NCBI GenBank assembly: GCA_964510315.1
Contig: CAZEAP010000001.1
Location: 124,001 to 188,000 of the forward strand
DNA: 64,000 bases
Source of the DNA: CAZEAP01 sp964510315
GTDB lineage: Bacteria > Planctomycetota > Brocadiia > SM23-32
Direction of reading: 5' to 3'
Each line of letters begins with the position of its first letter. Positions within the stretch are counted from its first letter, which is position 1. Of this stretch, positions 34,289 to 42,903 are shown one piece after another. The notes below the pieces were generated by a model. The model worked only from the letters and a program-made list of their open reading frames with translations, ran no database searches and was not told the origin of the DNA. Both the position numbers and the translations under genes were made by a program.

Positions 34289-35422
34289 ATGCTTCCCCTT
34301 TGCTGCAGACGACACGCTTCGGCGGCCGCCCGGACGGCGGTGGTGCTCCTGACGGTGTTGCTGTTCGGAGGGCTGTCGGCCGACGCGGCACGAATCAAGG
34401 ACATAACAACGGTGGAGGGCGTTCGGGGCAACCAGCTCTACGGCATCGGCCTGGTGGTCGGCCTCGCCGGAACCGGCAGCGGCAGCGACTTCACCAGTGA
34501 GATGGCCAGGAACATGCTCACCAAGCTACGGATCAGCAGAGGCCTCTCGGAGCTGGACGCTGAAAACCTGGCCGCCGTCGCCGTCACGGCCGAACTGCCG
34601 CCTTTCGCCCGTAAGGGCAGCCGCCTGGACGTGACCGTGAGCGCGCTGGACGAAAGCGCCAGCCTGCGCGGCGGCACCCTCATTCTGACTCCGCTGACGG
34701 GTGCCGACGGAAGGGTTTACGCCGTCGCGCAGGGCGCCGTTACGGTGGGCGGCTTTATCTTCGGTGGAGCGGCCGCCGCAGTGCAACAGGGCCACCCCAC
34801 CGTCGGACGCATACCCGCAGGCGCCACCGTGGAGCGGGAGGTCAACACCGACTTCGTGACCGAGAACGCGTTCACGCTGTTGATGCGCACCCCTGACTTC
34901 GCCACCGCCGATCGCATTGCGGACGCCGTGGTCGAAGGCACTGACGCCGAAGCCCGCGCCCTGGACGCCGGCCGGGTGCGAATCCGGCTGCCGGCGGGAC
35001 TGACCTCACATGAAGTGATGGAGTTGGTCGGCGAAATACAGGTGCTGGAGGTTACGCCCGACGCCCCCGCGGTGGTGATCATTAACGAACGGACCGGAAC
35101 GGTTGTGGCGGGTCAAAGCGTGAGCATATCTACGGTGGCGGTCTCCCACGGGAACCTTACCGTAATCACCCAGGAATTGCCGCAGGTCTCCCAGCCTCCA
35201 GCGCTCTCGGGGGGGGAGACCGAGGTGGTGCCGCGCACGGAGTTGCGCGTCCTGGAGAGCCCCCTGCGGGAGGGGGGCCTCACCGTCCTCAGGCGCGGCG
35301 CCACGGTAACCGAGGTGGCCCAGGCGCTGAATATGCTGGGGGCAAGTCCGCGCGACATAATTTCCATTTTCCAGGCCATGGAACAGGCGGGAGCGCTCCA
35401 TGCTGAACTCAGGGTTATGTGA
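34289..35422 (+). CDS. flgI: flagellar P-ring protein FlgI
   Basis: 377 residues with a signal peptide (AVVLLTVLLFGGLSADAARI) and the FlgI signature (DITTVEGVRGNQLYGIGLVV; LAAVAVTAELPPFARKGSRL; VIINERTGTVVAGQSVSI; MLGASPRDIISIFQAMEQAG). Forms the periplasmic P ring around the rod. Overlaps flgJ by 23 bp. Confidence 0.96.
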   Translation: MLPLCCRRHASAAARTAVVLLTVLLFGGLSADAARIKDITTVEGVRGNQLYGIGLVVGLAGTGSGSDFTSEMARNMLTKLRISRGLSELDAENLAAVAVTAELPPFARKGSRLDVTVSALDESASLRGGTLILTPLTGADGRVYAVAQGAVTVGGFIFGGAAAAVQQGHPTVGRIPAGATVEREVNTDFVTENAFTLLMRTPDFATADRIADAVVEGTDAEARALDAGRVRIRLPAGLTSHEVMELVGEIQVLEVTPDAPAVVIINERTGTVVAGQSVSISTVAVSHGNLTVITQELPQVSQPPALSGGETEVVPRTELRVLESPLREGGLTVLRRGATVTEVAQALNMLGASPRDIISIFQAMEQAGALHAELRVM

Positions 35423-35756
35423 GAAGGCGCATTGCGGGCTCGAGCAGGCCCTCTCCGCACGCGTGGAGGACCTGGCCCGCCGGGCTCACCGTCCGCGAGG
35501 AGAGGGGGGCGGAGCGGGGGAGCCGGCCCGTACGGCCCGTGACTTTGCGACGTTGCTGTACTCCTCGCTCGTTCGCCAGATGCAGCGCACCGTCAAGTGG
35601 ACCGAGGAGGACGGCCCGGTCGCGCAGGGAGCCAGGGATTTTTTCGGCATGTTTCTGCCCCGTTGCCTGGCCTCACAAACGACCGACCCCCTGACCCGCT
35701 ACGTGTCGGAACAAATCAGCTCTCAGCGCGGAGACCGGGTCGATGAAGAAGGTTGA
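35400..35756 (+). CDS. flgJ: FlgJ-type rod-binding protein (no muramidase domain)
   Basis: 118 residues. The rod-binding domain is visible (ARDFATLLYSSLVRQMQRTV; GARDFFGMFLPRCLASQTTD). The C-terminal muramidase of enterobacterial FlgJ is absent, so another enzyme must open the peptidoglycan. Start ATG 35400 lies inside flgI; end overlaps flgN. Confidence 0.85.
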   Translation: MLNSGLCEKAHCGLEQALSARVEDLARRAHRPRGEGGGAGEPARTARDFATLLYSSLVRQMQRTVKWTEEDGPVAQGARDFFGMFLPRCLASQTTDPLTRYVSEQISSQRGDRVDEEG

Positions 35757-36237
35757 GGAATTGCTGCCGATCCTGGACGAACAGGTGGAGTTGCTCCAGC
35801 AGAAACTCTCCCTGATGGAGCAGATGGGAAGGGCCGTCCGGGAGGCCGACCTGAAGGAACTGGGGCGGCTGGTGGAACGCCAGGCTTCCCTGGAGCAAGC
35901 CGAATCGGAGCTGGAACGGCGCACCGAGCGCCTGCGGGAGGAACTGGCCCGCCTCAGTGACCGCCCCGCCGACGCGGTGACTCTCAGCACGCTGGTCGAC
36001 GAACTTGACGAGCCCATGTCGATAGCCCTCAGCGACCGGCGCCAGCGCCTGCTGCTGCTGGTGCAGAAACTGCGCCGGCAGGCGGCCACCACCGCCATGC
36101 TGGTGCGTCAGGCCATGGAACTGAACGAGCAGATGTTCCGCGTGCTGACCGGCAGTCACCCGGACAACGAGACCTACTCTGCAGACGGCGCCGTCGAGCG
36201 ATGCGGACGGGCGGGAACTTTCCGGAAGAGCATCTGA
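35743..36237 (+). CDS. flgN: flagellar export chaperone FlgN
   Basis: 164 residues, helical (VEELLPILDEQVELLQQKLS; RRQRLLLLVQKLRRQAATTA). FlgN family proteins sit directly before flgK and bind FlgK and FlgL as export chaperones. Position and helix pattern support the call. The tail (about 145-164) is variable. Confidence 0.8.
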   Translation: MKKVEELLPILDEQVELLQQKLSLMEQMGRAVREADLKELGRLVERQASLEQAESELERRTERLREELARLSDRPADAVTLSTLVDELDEPMSIALSDRRQRLLLLVQKLRRQAATTAMLVRQAMELNEQMFRVLTGSHPDNETYSADGAVERCGRAGTFRKSI

Positions 36238-36247
36238 GGAGGAGCAC

Positions 36248-38245
36248 ATGGCAGGATTCAACACCGGCGTCAACGCCCTCCGGATGGCCTCCAAGCTGAT
36301 CGACATGTCCGGGGACAATATCGCCAATGCCAACACGCCGGGATACCACGCGAAACGTGCCAGCGTGGTGCCGGTGATCGGGCCGAACGTGGGCGGAGTC
36401 CGCATCGGCCTGGGCGCCGAGGTAGAGGACGTCCAGCGCATTCGCAACGAGTTGGTGGAACGAGCGCTACTGGAGCATCTGCAGTCAAGGGAGATGCTCG
36501 GGACCTCTCTGGAGAGCTTGAAGCACATCGAACTGCTGTTCTCCGAGCCCACGCAAACGAGCCTCAGCGCGGGACTGGGGCAGTTCTTCGACAGCGTTGA
36601 CCTGCTATCCGGCAATCCGGACGACCCCACCCTCCGGGAGGAAGTCCTTCAGCGGTCCCAGGCGCTAGGCGAGGGCTTCAACTCGCTGGACAACGGCCTG
36701 GAGGAAGTCCGGGACGACGTCTGGTTGGATATCTTCGACGTGGTGCGGCAGATCAACGCCCTGACCGAGAGGATCGGTAACCTCAACACGCGCATTCGGG
36801 ACAGCGAGACGGCCGGGGTTTCGGCGCCCAGCCTCAAGGACATGAGGGATCAGCGCATTTCCGAGCTTTCCGAGCTGATCAACGTCACGACTTACCAGGC
36901 GGACTACGGCGTGGTGAACGTGAGCTGCGCGGGGACCTTGCTGGTGCATGAAAATCAGAACGCCCCCATCAGCGCGGTCAACACAGACGAAGGCGTGGTC
37001 ATCCGGCGCGAGGGGGCCACCGGGCACCGGATGCGGGTCACAGGCGGTAAACTGGCCGGCCTGCTCGACCTTCTGAACGAGGTAATCCCCGACTATCGCT
37101 CCTCCCTGGACGAACTGGCCAACACCTTCCGGCGCTCGATAAACCTCGTGCACACCACGGCCCTGGGCCTCTCGGGGCGCTTTCACAGCCTGGCGGGACT
37201 GAACGCCTTCCCCAACAGCGACCCGTTCTGCGAGCAGGGCTACGGCGTTCCCGCCGGGACCGCCGAGACCCTGGTGATCAACGTCGAAGACGAGGCCACC
37301 GGCGAGGTCACCCAGCATGAGCTGACGCTGGACACAACCCAGGCCGCCGACGCCTTCCTGGTGGGTCTGCGGGACGCCATCAACGCTTCGGTAGGGCACG
37401 TCACGGCCGACATCGACGCGGGCAGGATCAACCTCACCGCGGACGACGGCTACGCTTTTGGTTTCGCCACGCCCTACGACCCAAACCCGGCCGAGCCCGG
37501 CGACATCACGGCAGCCACGCCTACCTCGCCGCAAATACTCGACGCGTACACCGGCGACGAAGCCCTGACCTATGAGTTCAACTTCCTGGACGGCGGCACG
37601 GTGGGGACTGACACCATCGACATCCAGGTCGACGTCCGCAGCCCGGCAGGGCCCGTGCTGCGAACACTGACCTACCAGATAGACGCCGACTACTCGCCGG
37701 GAGACGCAATCGCTCTGGAGAATGGTCTGCAGTTCACGCTCAGCGACGGCGGTGTAGTGGCCGGAGACGGGTTCTCTTTCACCGCGCATTCCTCGATGGA
37801 TACCGCAGGGGTGTTGGACGCCCTCGGCCTGAACGTGCTGTTCAACGGGCTGGGGGCCGGGAACATCGAAGTCCCCGAGGAGATGCGCGGAAACACCGCC
37901 CGCGTGGCCGGCGCGATGCGTCCGATGCCCGGCGACAACCACCGCTTTCTCGACATGAGCGCGGTCCGGCTGGCGGAGGTGGCCGCCGACGGGACCGCAA
38001 CCCTGGGAGGTTACTACGACACACTGGTGGGTCGGATCGGCACGACCAGAAATACCCGTGAGGTGCAGCACGAGAACCAGGAGCAGTTGGTCAAGGAGCT
38101 GCAGAACCGTCGGGACGCCATCTCGGGAGTCAGTGTCGATGAAGAGATGGTCCGCATGATCGAGGCGCGCACGGTTTACAGCGGCGCCTTGAAGTATATC
38201 TCGCTGATGAACCAGGCGCTTTCCGATCTGCTCGAGTTGACCTGA
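36248..38245 (+). CDS. flgK: hook-filament junction protein FlgK (HAP1)
   Basis: 665 residues. N-terminal signature (RMASKLIDMSGDNIANANTP), long D1 helices (TSLESLKHIELLFSEPTQTS), large variable middle domains and C-terminal GVSVDEEMVRMIEARTVYSG. Links hook to filament with FlgL. Longer than enterobacterial FlgK (about 550) because of inserted beta domains. Confidence 0.96.
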   Translation: MAGFNTGVNALRMASKLIDMSGDNIANANTPGYHAKRASVVPVIGPNVGGVRIGLGAEVEDVQRIRNELVERALLEHLQSREMLGTSLESLKHIELLFSEPTQTSLSAGLGQFFDSVDLLSGNPDDPTLREEVLQRSQALGEGFNSLDNGLEEVRDDVWLDIFDVVRQINALTERIGNLNTRIRDSETAGVSAPSLKDMRDQRISELSELINVTTYQADYGVVNVSCAGTLLVHENQNAPISAVNTDEGVVIRREGATGHRMRVTGGKLAGLLDLLNEVIPDYRSSLDELANTFRRSINLVHTTALGLSGRFHSLAGLNAFPNSDPFCEQGYGVPAGTAETLVINVEDEATGEVTQHELTLDTTQAADAFLVGLRDAINASVGHVTADIDAGRINLTADDGYAFGFATPYDPNPAEPGDITAATPTSPQILDAYTGDEALTYEFNFLDGGTVGTDTIDIQVDVRSPAGPVLRTLTYQIDADYSPGDAIALENGLQFTLSDGGVVAGDGFSFTAHSSMDTAGVLDALGLNVLFNGLGAGNIEVPEEMRGNTARVAGAMRPMPGDNHRFLDMSAVRLAEVAADGTATLGGYYDTLVGRIGTTRNTREVQHENQEQLVKELQNRRDAISGVSVDEEMVRMIEARTVYSGALKYISLMNQALSDLLELT

Positions 38246-38253
38246 GGGGAGCG

Positions 38254-39153
38254 ATGAGGGTTACGCAGAATATGATCGACCGGAATATGCTGTTCGCCAT
38301 CTCACGGCTGAACGAGCGGTTGAGCGACATTAATCGCCAGCTCAGCAGCGGCCAGAGAGTGAACACCGTCAGCGACGACGTGCCCGATGCCCGGCAGGTC
38401 ATGTACCTGGAGCGGGAGAACGGCAGGATCGACATGCATCTGCGGAATTTAGATTCCCTCGACGCCGTCTACTCGGTGGCCACCAGCACGCTGGGACACG
38501 TATCCGAGAGCGTCTCCCGGCTCAAAGAACTGACCGTGCAGGCGGCCACGGGCACTTACACACAGGAGAACCTTCGCGCCATGGCCGCCGGCGTGGACGG
38601 ACTGCTCCAGACGCTGGTTTCCCTGGGCAACGTCGAACATGCCGAAGCCTACATCTTCTCCGGAGAGGCGGTGCAAACCGCGCCTTTCCAGGTTTCGCTC
38701 AACGCGGAGGGGGAGATTGATTCGGTCAGTTATGAGGGGGAGATGATAGAAACCGAGGTGCCGGTGGCCCCGGAGATAACCGCCCGTATCAACTTCGCCG
38801 GTAAGAAGATATTCCAGGGCGAGTCCGATTTGTTCGACGTGGCGATCCGACTGCGGGAGGCGATGAGGGACGGGGACGTCCCGGAAATACAGCAGTTGAT
38901 CGAGGAACTGGAAGTCTGTCACTCCACCGTCCGCGAGAGCCTGGGGCGTGTAGGAGAACGTCAGGCACAACTGCAGACGCTGCGGAGCACGTCCGAGAGA
39001 TTTCGTGACCTGAACACCCAGATCATCAGCGAGCGCCAGGACGCCGACGTCGCCGACCTCAGCGTGCGCTACAACAGCAACATCGCTCTGCTGGAGATGA
39101 CGATGAGAGCGGCGGCCAGAGCCGTCAAACCATCCATTTTGAACTTCTTGTGA
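38254..39153 (+). CDS. flgL: hook-filament junction protein FlgL (HAP3)
   Basis: 299 residues with the flagellin-like N-terminal helix (MRVTQNMIDRNMLFAISRLN; ERLSDINRQLSSGQRVNTVS) and C-terminal helix (VADLSVRYNSNIALLEMTMR). Second junction protein, adjacent to the filament. Eight bp after flgK. Confidence 0.95.
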   Translation: MRVTQNMIDRNMLFAISRLNERLSDINRQLSSGQRVNTVSDDVPDARQVMYLERENGRIDMHLRNLDSLDAVYSVATSTLGHVSESVSRLKELTVQAATGTYTQENLRAMAAGVDGLLQTLVSLGNVEHAEAYIFSGEAVQTAPFQVSLNAEGEIDSVSYEGEMIETEVPVAPEITARINFAGKKIFQGESDLFDVAIRLREAMRDGDVPEIQQLIEELEVCHSTVRESLGRVGERQAQLQTLRSTSERFRDLNTQIISERQDADVADLSVRYNSNIALLEMTMRAAARAVKPSILNFL

Positions 39154-39172
39154 GTCCGGGGAGGATGCCGGC

Positions 39173-39772
39173 ATGCAGATCAGCCTGAACGAAAGAGAGG
39201 TCGACGTCCCTTGCCGGGACGGAGCTACCCTTGATTCCCTTTTGGATGCCCTGCGCAGCGAGGGACAGATCGCCCCCGACGAGGTGGTCGTCGGCATCGA
39301 GGTGGACAGCCGCCGGCTGAACGCCGAGGACCTGGAGGAACGAGCCGCTATGCCGCTCTCGGGTGCCGAGGGGGTGGTGATCGCCACGGACGGACTCCGT
39401 GGCTATGCCTCACGAATGCTGACTGATGCGCTCGGTATGGTCAACGTTCTCAGGGAGGCCGCGCCCCGCGTGGCGGACGGCCTGCGGGAAAGCTCCGAGG
39501 CGCGGGCAAACGCCGACCTCTTTACTCTTCTGGACGCCCTCCAACAGTTGCTGATCTGCCTCTACCAGGTCCAAAATACCTGCACGCTCCAGACCGGCCC
39601 CGCCAATGCCGCCGACGCCCGTCTACAGAGGGTGGATGAAGTTCTCACCGTGGTGCAGCAGCGGCAGGAGCAGCGCGATTGGGAGGGCCTGGCGGAGCAG
39701 CTTGACGGAGCCCTCCTGGGCGACCTCGACGACCTGGCCAGCCTGATCGGGGATATGCGGGATGAACTCTGA
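39173..39772 (+). CDS. unknown protein after flgL with beta-grasp-like N-terminus
   Basis: 199 residues. The first 75 residues have the strand-helix-strand spacing of ThiS/beta-grasp domains (MQISLNEREVDVPCRDGATL; then VVVGIEVDSRRLNAEDLEER; GAEGVVIATDGL). The rest is helical (LFTLLDALQQLLICLYQVQN). No conserved function recognised. Nineteen bp after flgL, so part of the same transcript; it stands where fliW or csrA is found in other bacteria but resembles neither. Confidence 0.65.
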   Translation: MQISLNEREVDVPCRDGATLDSLLDALRSEGQIAPDEVVVGIEVDSRRLNAEDLEERAAMPLSGAEGVVIATDGLRGYASRMLTDALGMVNVLREAAPRVADGLRESSEARANADLFTLLDALQQLLICLYQVQNTCTLQTGPANAADARLQRVDEVLTVVQQRQEQRDWEGLAEQLDGALLGDLDDLASLIGDMRDEL

Positions 39773-40190
39773 GAAGCCCCCGAACCCAATCAAGGATGCC
39801 GCCGACGCGGCCGAGGAACTCCGCAGCCGGTGTGCCGTCCTGGCGGACTCCCTCTCGGCACTTCGCCGCGTGCCGTCCGATGAGGTGGAGGAGGCCATAG
39901 GGCGTCACCTGAAAACTGTCGAACCGGTGTGCGAACGGATCGAGCAACTGGTGCGGCGGTTGCCCGACAACCAGGAGTTCCTGCGCGCTCTGTCGCCGGA
40001 AGACAGGGAGGCCCTGCTGGCGCGCGTGCGCGAGTCACGGCGTGTGATACAGGAAGCCGGCGCGCAGTACGGACGCCTCGTCGAGGCGGTCCGTCACGTG
40101 CAGGCTTCCATCAGGCACAAACTCCGCCGCGTTCAGCAGGGCGGAAAGGTGCTGCGCAGCTATCGCGACGGCGCCGACATGACCGGATGA
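39762..40190 (+). CDS. coiled-coil protein, possible FlgN/FliT-like chaperone
   Basis: 142 residues, all helical and charged (HLKTVEPVCERIEQLVRRLP; EDREALLARVRESRRVIQEA), ending KLRRVQQGGKVLRSYRDG, a tail like that of FlgN/FliT-type chaperones. Overlaps the preceding gene by 11 bp; last gene of the flagellar cluster. A chaperone or late-substrate role is plausible but unproven. Confidence 0.6.
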   Translation: MNSEKPPNPIKDAADAAEELRSRCAVLADSLSALRRVPSDEVEEAIGRHLKTVEPVCERIEQLVRRLPDNQEFLRALSPEDREALLARVRESRRVIQEAGAQYGRLVEAVRHVQASIRHKLRRVQQGGKVLRSYRDGADMTG

Positions 40191-40635
40191 CCCGACTGCC
40201 GCCGGGGCGGCCGGCCGGGAGAGGTTGAGCCCTCGCCTGGAGTCAGGCCGCTTTTGGCCGTGCCTTTCCGGCACGTGTAAAGAGCCCCTCGATGCCCGCC
40301 CAGACTGGCCCGGCACTGCGACCTGGCAGCTTGTGCGCCTCGGGCGCGTTTGCCCGCCTTTGGCCGGCTGGCGCTAAACGAGGCGTCCCAGGTGTAGCGC
40401 GGGTATCCCTGCCGGCAGTGGCGGCGCACGCCGCAGGCGCATAAACTTCCAGCGCCGCCTGTTGAAGGTTTCGAACTTCCCGAACTGCTTCAGCGCGCCA
40501 AGAGGAGCAACATAAACCGTCGAAGGTTTCGGCAACCACTCCAGGGGCTCCACGATTTACGGGGCGGAGCCCGGCTGCCCCGTGGGTAGGGCCGGCGTGC
40601 CCCCGAGCTGCATGACATGGCCGCTTCGTCCTCCC
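40191..40635. other. intergenic stretch without recognised gene, end of flagellar cluster
   Basis: About 445 bp with no convincing coding frame on either strand. It holds two GC-rich hairpins, CGTGCC/GGCACG (40259-40275) and ACGGGGC/GCCCCGT (40559-40583), either of which may help end the flagellar transcript, although no T-run follows. A 10-base word GAAGGTTTCG occurs twice (40464 and 40522). Nothing else is supported. Confidence 0.5.
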
Positions 40636-40663
40636 TTGAATCCGCCGCTTTTTGCCGTACAGT
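40636..40663 (+). promoter_or_regulatory. candidate sigma-70 promoter for the glycosidase-like gene
   Basis: TTGAAT (40636) and TACAGT (40658) with a 16-bp spacer. It would place the start of transcription near 40670, 37 bp before the ATG at 40707, and argues against a start at ATG 40617. Confidence 0.4.
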
Positions 40664-40706
40664 GTCCTTCTCGGGTTTTCCCCCACCATTTCCAGAAGCC
40701 GACCAT

Positions 40707-42878
40707 ATGCAGCCGATAGCGGACGCAGCGGCGACCCTGGGCGGCCGGTTCAACCTGATCTTCCACCCTGCGGACCGGCGGGTTCACCACCACGCCTGCG
40801 GCCTGTTCCCCGGCGAGCCGTTCGAACTGGTCGCCGGCATCAAGGATTCGGGGGGCGAGTTCTGGACGCTGCCCTTCACGGAGCAAGGCAGGGATTTTCC
40901 CTTCGTCGAGCAGCACGACACCCTTACCTCGATCCGCTATCGGGCCGTGCACCCCGGGATCGGAATAGAGCTGCAGGTCGCCCTCCGAATGCCCTTCTAT
41001 CCCCGTAACCTGAGGTTGTCCCTTCCGCCATTCTACTACGTGGACGTGATGGTTCGGCGGCTCAAGTGCTTTCGCCACACCGAACCTGATGCGCCGCTTA
41101 CGCGGGGGGAGCTGGTGTTTCAACTCCGGGCATCCGACACAGAGTTCACGCGTTCGGAGGATGGCTTCGCCTATGCGTTCCGGAGCCACTCCTCGGAGGC
41201 GGGCGAGGCGCCGCCGCTCGACCTGGCCGTGCCGGTCTGGGTTGAGTCGCAGGAGGCGGAGCCGTTCGGCGAAGGCGGCCTGTGCAGAGCTTTCGACCTT
41301 GGGGCCGAGTCCCAGGGCACTCTGAGCGTGATCTGGTCGAGCTGGCTGGAGGAACCGGTGCTGAGGGTCTTCGGGGAGGAGACCACTTTGAGGTACCTGG
41401 AGGTCTTCTCCTCGCGCGAGCAGATGGTCTGCTGGGCCAGGGAGGAAAGGGATCGCATCCGGAAGAGATGCCGCCTCCTGGACGAAAGCTTAACCGGAAG
41501 CAGCCTGGGGCGGGACGCCGCCTCGCTGGCCGCGCTCGCGTTCCACTCCTTCCTTGCCGACACGTGGTGGACGGTGCGGGAGGACGGCTCCGACTGGTTC
41601 AGCGTATGGGAGGGCAATTGCTACTACCACTCGACCCTGGACGTCGAGTACAACGACAGCCTGCTGTATCTGTCGCTGTGGCCGGAGCTGCTGGAGCTTC
41701 TGCTGGGGGAGTGGGCGGAGTTCGAAGTGGACGGCTCCGAGGCGCTCGAAGGAGAGGGGAAGGGTACTGCCTTTCTCTGTCACGACATGGGTTCCCACCA
41801 CGTGGTCGGCCGCCAGGCATACCCCCATCACATGGAGGTGGAGCAGAACTGCAATTACCTGCTGCTGCTGTCGGCATGGACGGCGTTGACCGGGAAGCAC
41901 AAGGCGGCGAAGAAGCACCTGCCACTTTGCCGTCGGCTGGGGGAGTTCCTGGTCAAGTGCGACACAACCGGAAACGGTTTGCCGGACCAGGGGGCGGCCA
42001 ATACGATAGACGACGCCGCCCCGGCCATGCAGTACGGGCGGGAGCAGACCTACCTCGCTGTCAAGACCCAGGCGGCCCTGTGGGCGCTCGGAGAGCTGGA
42101 GCTGGCCTGTGACGACGCCGAGGCCCAAACCGAACGTTGGAGGGCTTTCGCCGCCAAGGGGATCAAAACCCTGGAATCGGAGGTCTGGCAGGGGGACCAT
42201 TACGCCGTAACGTTGTCGCGGACGACCGAAGGGCTGACCGACCCGTGGACCGGCGAGGCGCTGGAGCCCGGCGAACTGGCCGGCTGGGACGACTATTCCA
42301 TCTACACCACCAACGGACTGCTCTACCTGTTCCTGTCCGGCCTGCGGATGCCCCGATGGAAGCTGAACCGTTTCGCGGCCGACATCGAAAATGCTCTCGA
42401 CCCGACAATGACGCGCTACGGCTGCCGCCATTCCAGCACGCCCGGCCAGGCCGTCTGGTTCTCTCAGAACATCTGGCGGGACTGCGTGGCGGCCTACCTC
42501 GGCATCGACATGCTGAATAACGTCGAACGCTACTGGGACTACCAGTTGACCACGGGCGGCGCGGAGGGCGGTCAACTGTATTACGACACCACCGAGCAGA
42601 ACAACCTGGCGTACTATCCGCGGGGCGCCGTGGTCTTCGGCCTCCTGCTCGGCGCAGGGGGGCTCAGCCTGAACCGCCTGAACGGCCAACTTACCCTCCG
42701 GCCGATCCGCTCCACCCTCCGCGTGCCCCTGCTGCCGCTGGCGGACTGGGAGGAGATGCGCATTCCGTGGCTGAGCGTAACTACGCGGGAGGGAGTGTCC
42801 GTGGCCCGTATATCCGAGCCGGGAATCCTGCAGGACCTGACGGTCAACGTGATAGGCGCGGAACTGGAGCCGGAGTAA
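40707..42878 (+). CDS. glycosidase-like (alpha/alpha)6-barrel protein (GH52/glutaminase A-like)
   Basis: 723 residues from ATG 40707 (ATG 40617 in frame adds 30 residues that look non-conserved). No signal peptide visible. N-terminal beta-rich half, then a helical barrel with the motif NCYYHSTLDVEYNDSLLYLS, ending LWPELLELLLGEW, followed by HDMGSHHVVGRQAYPHHMEV and TTGNGLPDQGAANTIDDAAP. These resemble segments of GH52 beta-xylosidases and DUF4965/glutaminase A proteins, whose acid residues lie in the barrel core. A sugar- or amide-hydrolysing enzyme is likely; substrate unknown. Convergent with the M20 gene, not in an operon. Confidence 0.65.
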   Translation: MQPIADAAATLGGRFNLIFHPADRRVHHHACGLFPGEPFELVAGIKDSGGEFWTLPFTEQGRDFPFVEQHDTLTSIRYRAVHPGIGIELQVALRMPFYPRNLRLSLPPFYYVDVMVRRLKCFRHTEPDAPLTRGELVFQLRASDTEFTRSEDGFAYAFRSHSSEAGEAPPLDLAVPVWVESQEAEPFGEGGLCRAFDLGAESQGTLSVIWSSWLEEPVLRVFGEETTLRYLEVFSSREQMVCWAREERDRIRKRCRLLDESLTGSSLGRDAASLAALAFHSFLADTWWTVREDGSDWFSVWEGNCYYHSTLDVEYNDSLLYLSLWPELLELLLGEWAEFEVDGSEALEGEGKGTAFLCHDMGSHHVVGRQAYPHHMEVEQNCNYLLLLSAWTALTGKHKAAKKHLPLCRRLGEFLVKCDTTGNGLPDQGAANTIDDAAPAMQYGREQTYLAVKTQAALWALGELELACDDAEAQTERWRAFAAKGIKTLESEVWQGDHYAVTLSRTTEGLTDPWTGEALEPGELAGWDDYSIYTTNGLLYLFLSGLRMPRWKLNRFAADIENALDPTMTRYGCRHSSTPGQAVWFSQNIWRDCVAAYLGIDMLNNVERYWDYQLTTGGAEGGQLYYDTTEQNNLAYYPRGAVVFGLLLGAGGLSLNRLNGQLTLRPIRSTLRVPLLPLADWEEMRIPWLSVTTREGVSVARISEPGILQDLTVNVIGAELEPE

Positions 42879-42903
42879 GGCCGCCCCTCGCCGGCCCCCA
42901 CCC

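Noticed and set aside
40243..40689. 148-residue minus-strand open frame
   Set aside because: Composition is that of GC-rich shadow frames, it has no family-like motif, and it crosses two hairpins.
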